From Clavulina sp. PMI_390 (taxonomy: Eukaryota; Basidiomycota; Agaricomycetes; Cantharellales; Hydnaceae), in the NCBI GenBank assembly GCA_015039315.1, contig WIDE01000004.1, forward strand, positions 62,001-126,000: a stretch of DNA of 64,000 bases, written 5' to 3'. The notes beneath the pieces are model-generated. The model searched no databases. It was not told where the DNA came from and worked only from the letters and a program-made list of their open reading frames with translations. Below are positions 60,393 to 64,000 of the stretch, piece after piece (the first letter of the stretch is position 1; every line of letters begins with the position of its first letter). Position numbers and translations under genes: made by a program.

Positions 60393-60852
60393 GCCTCAAC
60401 TCATGTTTCTGATTTGTCCATCTCCTTAATTGCCCTAGCCGAAACATTCCTCGCCCTGTTTTACCTCTTCTATGAACACTCGCATCCGAGTTGTTCATAC
60501 TCTCATGCACTCCAAATTTTTTTTGATCGCCCAACTCCCATTCTTCCCAACCAGCAACTCCATCAATTCAAGGCTACCCTGTACTTTCTTCTGAATTCTT
60601 TCCTCGAGTCGCCCTACTCCTTTGTCTCTAACGAACATTCCAATGTATCAACGCCTAGCCAAAGGCACCTTCAATTTGCCTGTGGTTCGGCCCATTATCT
60701 TGTACATCACATATGATAACGCAAAACCTAGTTCAAACAATAAATCTCCAACGTGCTTCCTGTGTTATAATGATAGGACTGTAAGGTCTTTCCTTACAGC
60801 GAAAACAACGAAATTTGGTCTAGGTGTGTCGAGCTCCAAATACAAATCCACG
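60393..60852. other. intergenic LRR gene / secreted protein A
   Basis: 460 bp between convergent genes. AT- and pyrimidine-rich, no gene seen. Confidence 0.5.
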
Positions 60853-61441
60853 TCAAGGATCACCCAGCCCCGATCCCAAGCCCAAGCCTAACCTTGCCTC
60901 CACGCTGCCGCATATTGTCGACAGGCACATTACCCGATCACTCCACCCACAAATCGCCTCGAAAGGGTTGCAAGTGGAATTTATCCCGAGCCCACTTGGT
61001 CCCAATTTGACGCAATCCCCTGACATGGGCGAGCCACTGGCAGTGCTAGTGCTGTTCCATGTGAGCGAGAAGAGGTTGATGGTCACGTTGTGCCCGCAAA
61101 CATATGCGGTTGGAGTTGTTGCGTTGATGGGGATGGGATTGGTTCGTGCGGGATTGTAACCCGATGCTTCATATGCAACGGTGCAGTTATCTGTAAGCGA
61201 AGAAACACGCAGTCAGTGAGCGACGATCGTGTAGATATAGATGCGAGGAAGGCTAAGAGAAAACGGAATAATTGAGAAGGATGAGATACTCACTGTGTTG
61301 CGCAGGGAGGATGAAACCGCCTTCAGAATGTGCCCCCAGCACCATGGAGCACTCAGAGATTCCGTAGTGGAAATCCGCCACGACAGAGCGCAATGATAAC
61401 ATCGTCACAAAGCAAGCAAATGCGACGGGATACGAAAGCAT
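60853..61441 (-). CDS. small secreted cysteine-rich protein A
   Basis: No family is recognised from memory. Exon 1 (61294-61441) codes a signal peptide (MLSYPVAFACFVTMLSLRSVVA) followed by DFHYGISEC. An intron (61191-61293, 103 nt) joins to exon 2 (60853-61190), beginning NNCTVAYEAS. The mature part holds PINATTPTAYVCGHNVTIN, then five further Cys (DC, TC, IC, MC, IC) and a Gly/Leu-rich tail (LGLGLGSGLGDP) not seen in its siblings. One Cys in exon 1 and seven in exon 2 make an even number that could form four disulfides. Several N-x-S/T sites are present. Promoter side has CTTATAAAGG at 61550-61560. Effector-like or surface function is inference. Confidence 0.8.
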
Positions 61442-62235
61442 TGGAAGGTATAGGATCTTCCCAGCGAGAGCAGTTGATAAGAAAGCAGCCGAGTACGAGT
61501 TTCTGAAGGCGTGTGGAGCTGCCTAGTCTGAGAGGTATGCTGGAGGTAGCCAACCCCCTTTATAAGACCTATTTCACAGATGCACCTATACTATGGATGC
61601 GCTAATATGTTAGGTGGATCGACGCGAGCGACGGGGGTAGATCTCAATCATGGTATCAGAGGTGAGATCAAGGCGTGGGCTGGAATGTGGGGAGTCTACC
61701 CGGCGACTTTGTGTATTTGCTCCCGCAGATCTAGTGACATGATGGGTCCAAGATGGCGGTTGATCAGCATATTCGATAAGTCCATGGTGAATATTAGCGC
61801 AGAACATCCCATCACGCGTCGAACAAAGCTCATCAGATCTGGACTGATGTCTACAAACTACTGTCGGACCCCACATTTAGAGAAGAAGAGTGACGCCAAG
61901 GCTGGAGATTCATATTGCTGGCTCAGAAATCCACAAGCTTACAGATATGCACGGACATTTGTGATTGTCTCCTGCCCATGTCACCATGTGAGGTCAATCT
62001 GGAGGTGGAAGTGGCAATTCAGTTAAGCGTGTGAATTTCTCCTACATTCAGCCATACATATGGAAAAGAGTTCTTTTACAAAGCGCGAAAATTATGTACA
62101 TCTTCATCAGACCAGCCATTACTAGTACATGAAATTGACGAGGTCCAAAATTGGATCTGTCATAGGAGTTCTGGTAGGTAAACCGCTAACAGTTTCTTCA
62201 TTTACCGTGTCACAATCCATCCAGCCGAATCCAAC
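61442..62235. other. intergenic between secreted proteins A and B
   Basis: 794 bp, holding the promoter of gene A (TATA-like element at 61550-61560). An open frame on the opposite strand has no family features. No gene is supported. Confidence 0.5.
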
Positions 62236-62738
62236 TCATGAATTGCCACAAAACGTGGAGCTGCAGTTTAGGAGGTTCGTATAGAAGCACTCGGCATAGG
62301 GTGGATTGCACATCATGGTGATGTTGGTACGAGTACAGGACCCATGGTTATATTTGCTTTTCACGCCACCATTATCGGTGGAAAACCAGTTGTGGCTACG
62401 GGTGTTAATTGTGACGTTGTGATCGCAGACCATGGCATTGGGATGAGTGGAGTTGACGGGAATGTAGGTGTCGATGTTGAATGAATTAAACGCAGAGAGA
62501 CAGAAATCTAGGATCATGCATCCGTCAGATAAAGACTCGATGACTATCCGATAACAAAATGAGACAAGGGAGTTGCGGATGGAAACTTACTCGTAGAGTT
62601 GGCATCAAGGATGAAGCCAGCCTCAAAGAACCCATCACCGGCTATAGCACATCGGGCAGTGCCATAATGAAAGTCTGCGATGGTGGAGGTGCAAAGAGCT
62701 AGAGCAGTGAAAGCCGCAAAAACTGTTTCGATACGCAT
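62236..62738 (-). CDS. small secreted cysteine-rich protein B
   Basis: Paralogue of protein A with the same two-exon layout. Exon 1 begins MRIETVFAAFTALALCTSTI (signal peptide), then ADFHYGTARCAIAGDGF. A donor after NST at about 62593 and an acceptor TAG before TCATCGAG join to GCMILDFCLSAFNSF. The mature region has PVNSTHPNAMVCDHNVTIN, NWFSTDNGGVKSKYNHGSC, MMCNPPYAECFYTNLLNC and SSTFCGNS at the end. The motif N-V-T-I-N after a Cys is shared with A and C. It has an extra Cys pair (G-C and F-C at the exon 2 start) relative to A. The promoter side has GATAAAAAGAG (62833-62843), a weak TATA-like element. Confidence 0.83.
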
Positions 62739-63684
62739 AGTAGAATATGTGAAATGGGATGCTGCTTGTAGCAGTTGGTTTGCTACCGCTAAGTGCTGAT
62801 TCTTGGGGAATGAAAGGATGCAGCTTGACTCAAGGCTCTTTTTATCTTCGGTGTCAAGTTCACTTCCCGCGTGGCTGGACTCCACCGACGTCACACAGTG
62901 GCGCGGGTTTACGCAGGCCGCTTGCCGGGGATAGGGTTGAGACCGCCGAGTGCAGTGCATCTCGCCATGGGAAGGTACCCTGAACAAGGTAGATTGTATT
63001 ATTTGACAGGAGCATAGAGTGTTCCGGGGGTAGATAGCTAGCGCAGCCAGTGTGATGCCAATGCGCAGGCTAGAAATATGCGTGATGCAGGTAGACCAAG
63101 GGGTCTATCGAGATAACCAGGATACAGAGATCATATAGCTTATACTCATATTTCCATAGAGTTGAATAGCTGTGTTGTGGGACGAGCAGTTTCTATGAGC
63201 ACCGACATGCTCATGATGCAGCTTTTCTTGAGCACAGACAGCCCAGTCCCATATTGTGGGAGTGATGTTCAAGGTTGGAAACCTGGTGAATCGAAGGACT
63301 GGGGCCATCAGCGCGCGCTAAATCAGTAGAGTAGAGGTACTCGTGAGAGATCTGGGAAGTCATAATGTTTACACCGACGCCGTTCCAAACATGAGAAAGT
63401 GCATCTAAGTGTCCACCAGTCCATTAATATAGTGCGGAGGGTACATTATGATAGCAACATCGAGGTATGAGAATTAGCTGATAGTATTATGGGTTAGAAT
63501 TGGGATAGAATTCGTGGAACGGGCGAGGGAGTGGGGAGGTTGCAGATAAGTGCCAGTCGCAGAAAAATAGGATCCTCAATATTTGACCATTGCAGCGAAT
63601 TTATACCGCCCCTGGGTCGGGGATCAAATCAAAGACTCTCTATGAGTTTAGTACCGCCTAAATGGTTACCGGAACGCTCTCTCT
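62739..63684. other. intergenic between secreted proteins B and C
   Basis: 946 bp, containing the promoter of gene B. No gene is supported. Confidence 0.5.
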
Positions 63685-63959
63685 TTACGACTCGTCGCAG
63701 ACAGAGGAGACACAGTTCAGGAGGTTGGTATAGGTGCATTCAGCAAGGGTCGGGTTGCATGTCGTTGTGTCATCGTCCGTCCGTGTGCAAGTTCCATGGT
63801 TCTTCTTGTTCTTCACGCCACCGCTGTCGGTGGCGAACCACTCGAGGGTGTTGACGTTGATCGTGACATTGCGTCCGCAAACAGTCGCAGTGGGATGAGT
63901 GGAGTTGATGGGAATGTTCGAACCAGGCTTGTCTGCGTTGAACGCCGCAACGCAGTAAT
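63685..63959 (-). CDS. small secreted cysteine-rich protein C, exon 2 only (5' end outside window)
   Basis: The acceptor at 63960-63962 (CAG in the sense strand) starts an exon reading YCVAAFNADKPGSN, then PINSTHPTATVCGRNVTIN, EWFATDSGGVKNKKNHGTC, TTCNPTLAECTYTNLLNC and SSVCDES before the stop at 63685. It aligns residue for residue with exon 2 of protein B, including all Cys from VC onward. The signal-peptide exon must lie beyond 64000, so the gene is partial here. This is the third member of the tandem family, and the closer match to B. Confidence 0.82.
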
Positions 63960-64000
63960 CTGATATAGGAACGACCATCAGAATCCAGACACAAGGACGA

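Noticed and set aside
61580..62026. 148-codon plus-strand open frame between secreted genes A and B
   Set aside because: No domain, no splice logic, and it lies in the promoter of gene A.
1..64000. CRISPR arrays, rRNA, transposons
   Set aside because: No spaced repeats, rRNA segments, transposase motifs or terminal repeats were seen; the window is fungal nuclear DNA.

Overview
The window reads as nuclear chromosome sequence of a filamentous basidiomycete. Genes are compact and intron-dense (most introns 45-110 nt, GT..AG), intergenic gaps are short, and the predicted proteins have an Agaricomycete character. The mix of a GH79 array, many F-box/LRR proteins and small secreted cysteine-rich proteins resembles Rhizoctonia solani / Ceratobasidiaceae. 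That placement is my inference, not a search result. All gene models were spliced by eye from splice signals, reading frames and family landmarks. There is one assembly gap (2043-2597).

Left part (1-25 kb), mostly housekeeping: a Zn2Cys6 transcription factor interrupted by the gap; a mitochondrial-type protein divergent from actin-related protein ARP4; riboflavin kinase FMN1, divergent from a DUF2423 nucleolar-type protein; a TIM-barrel amidohydrolase-like protein; protein phosphatase 5 (PPT1); a CLC chloride/proton transporter; a PWWP chromatin protein divergent from TFIIA large subunit TOA1; and a cystinosin-type PQ-loop transporter.

Middle (25-37 kb), accessory: a GDSL/SGNH esterase, a C2H2 zinc-finger protein whose three fingers are each split by an intron at the same position, a 2.2 kb gene-poor stretch with possible gene relics, and an ACS-type MFS permease divergent from a beta-propeller lactonase. 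The promoter between the last two carries a perfect 17-bp direct repeat. An unidentified two-domain-free protein follows.

Right part (37-64 kb): three intact tandem GH79 glucuronidase-like genes with matching exon structure, two F-box-like proteins, a GTT1-like glutathione S-transferase, the R3H/G-patch protein SQS1, a 71-residue intron-rich gene built on a repeated DF[VI]ATT motif, a large LRR/F-box-like protein, and at the right edge a tandem family of three small secreted cysteine-rich proteins, the last cut by the window end.

The strongest candidates for undescribed biology are the secreted cysteine-rich family (60.8-64 kb), the DF[VI]ATT-repeat microgene (56.5 kb) and the exon-modular zinc-finger gene (26.6-28 kb).
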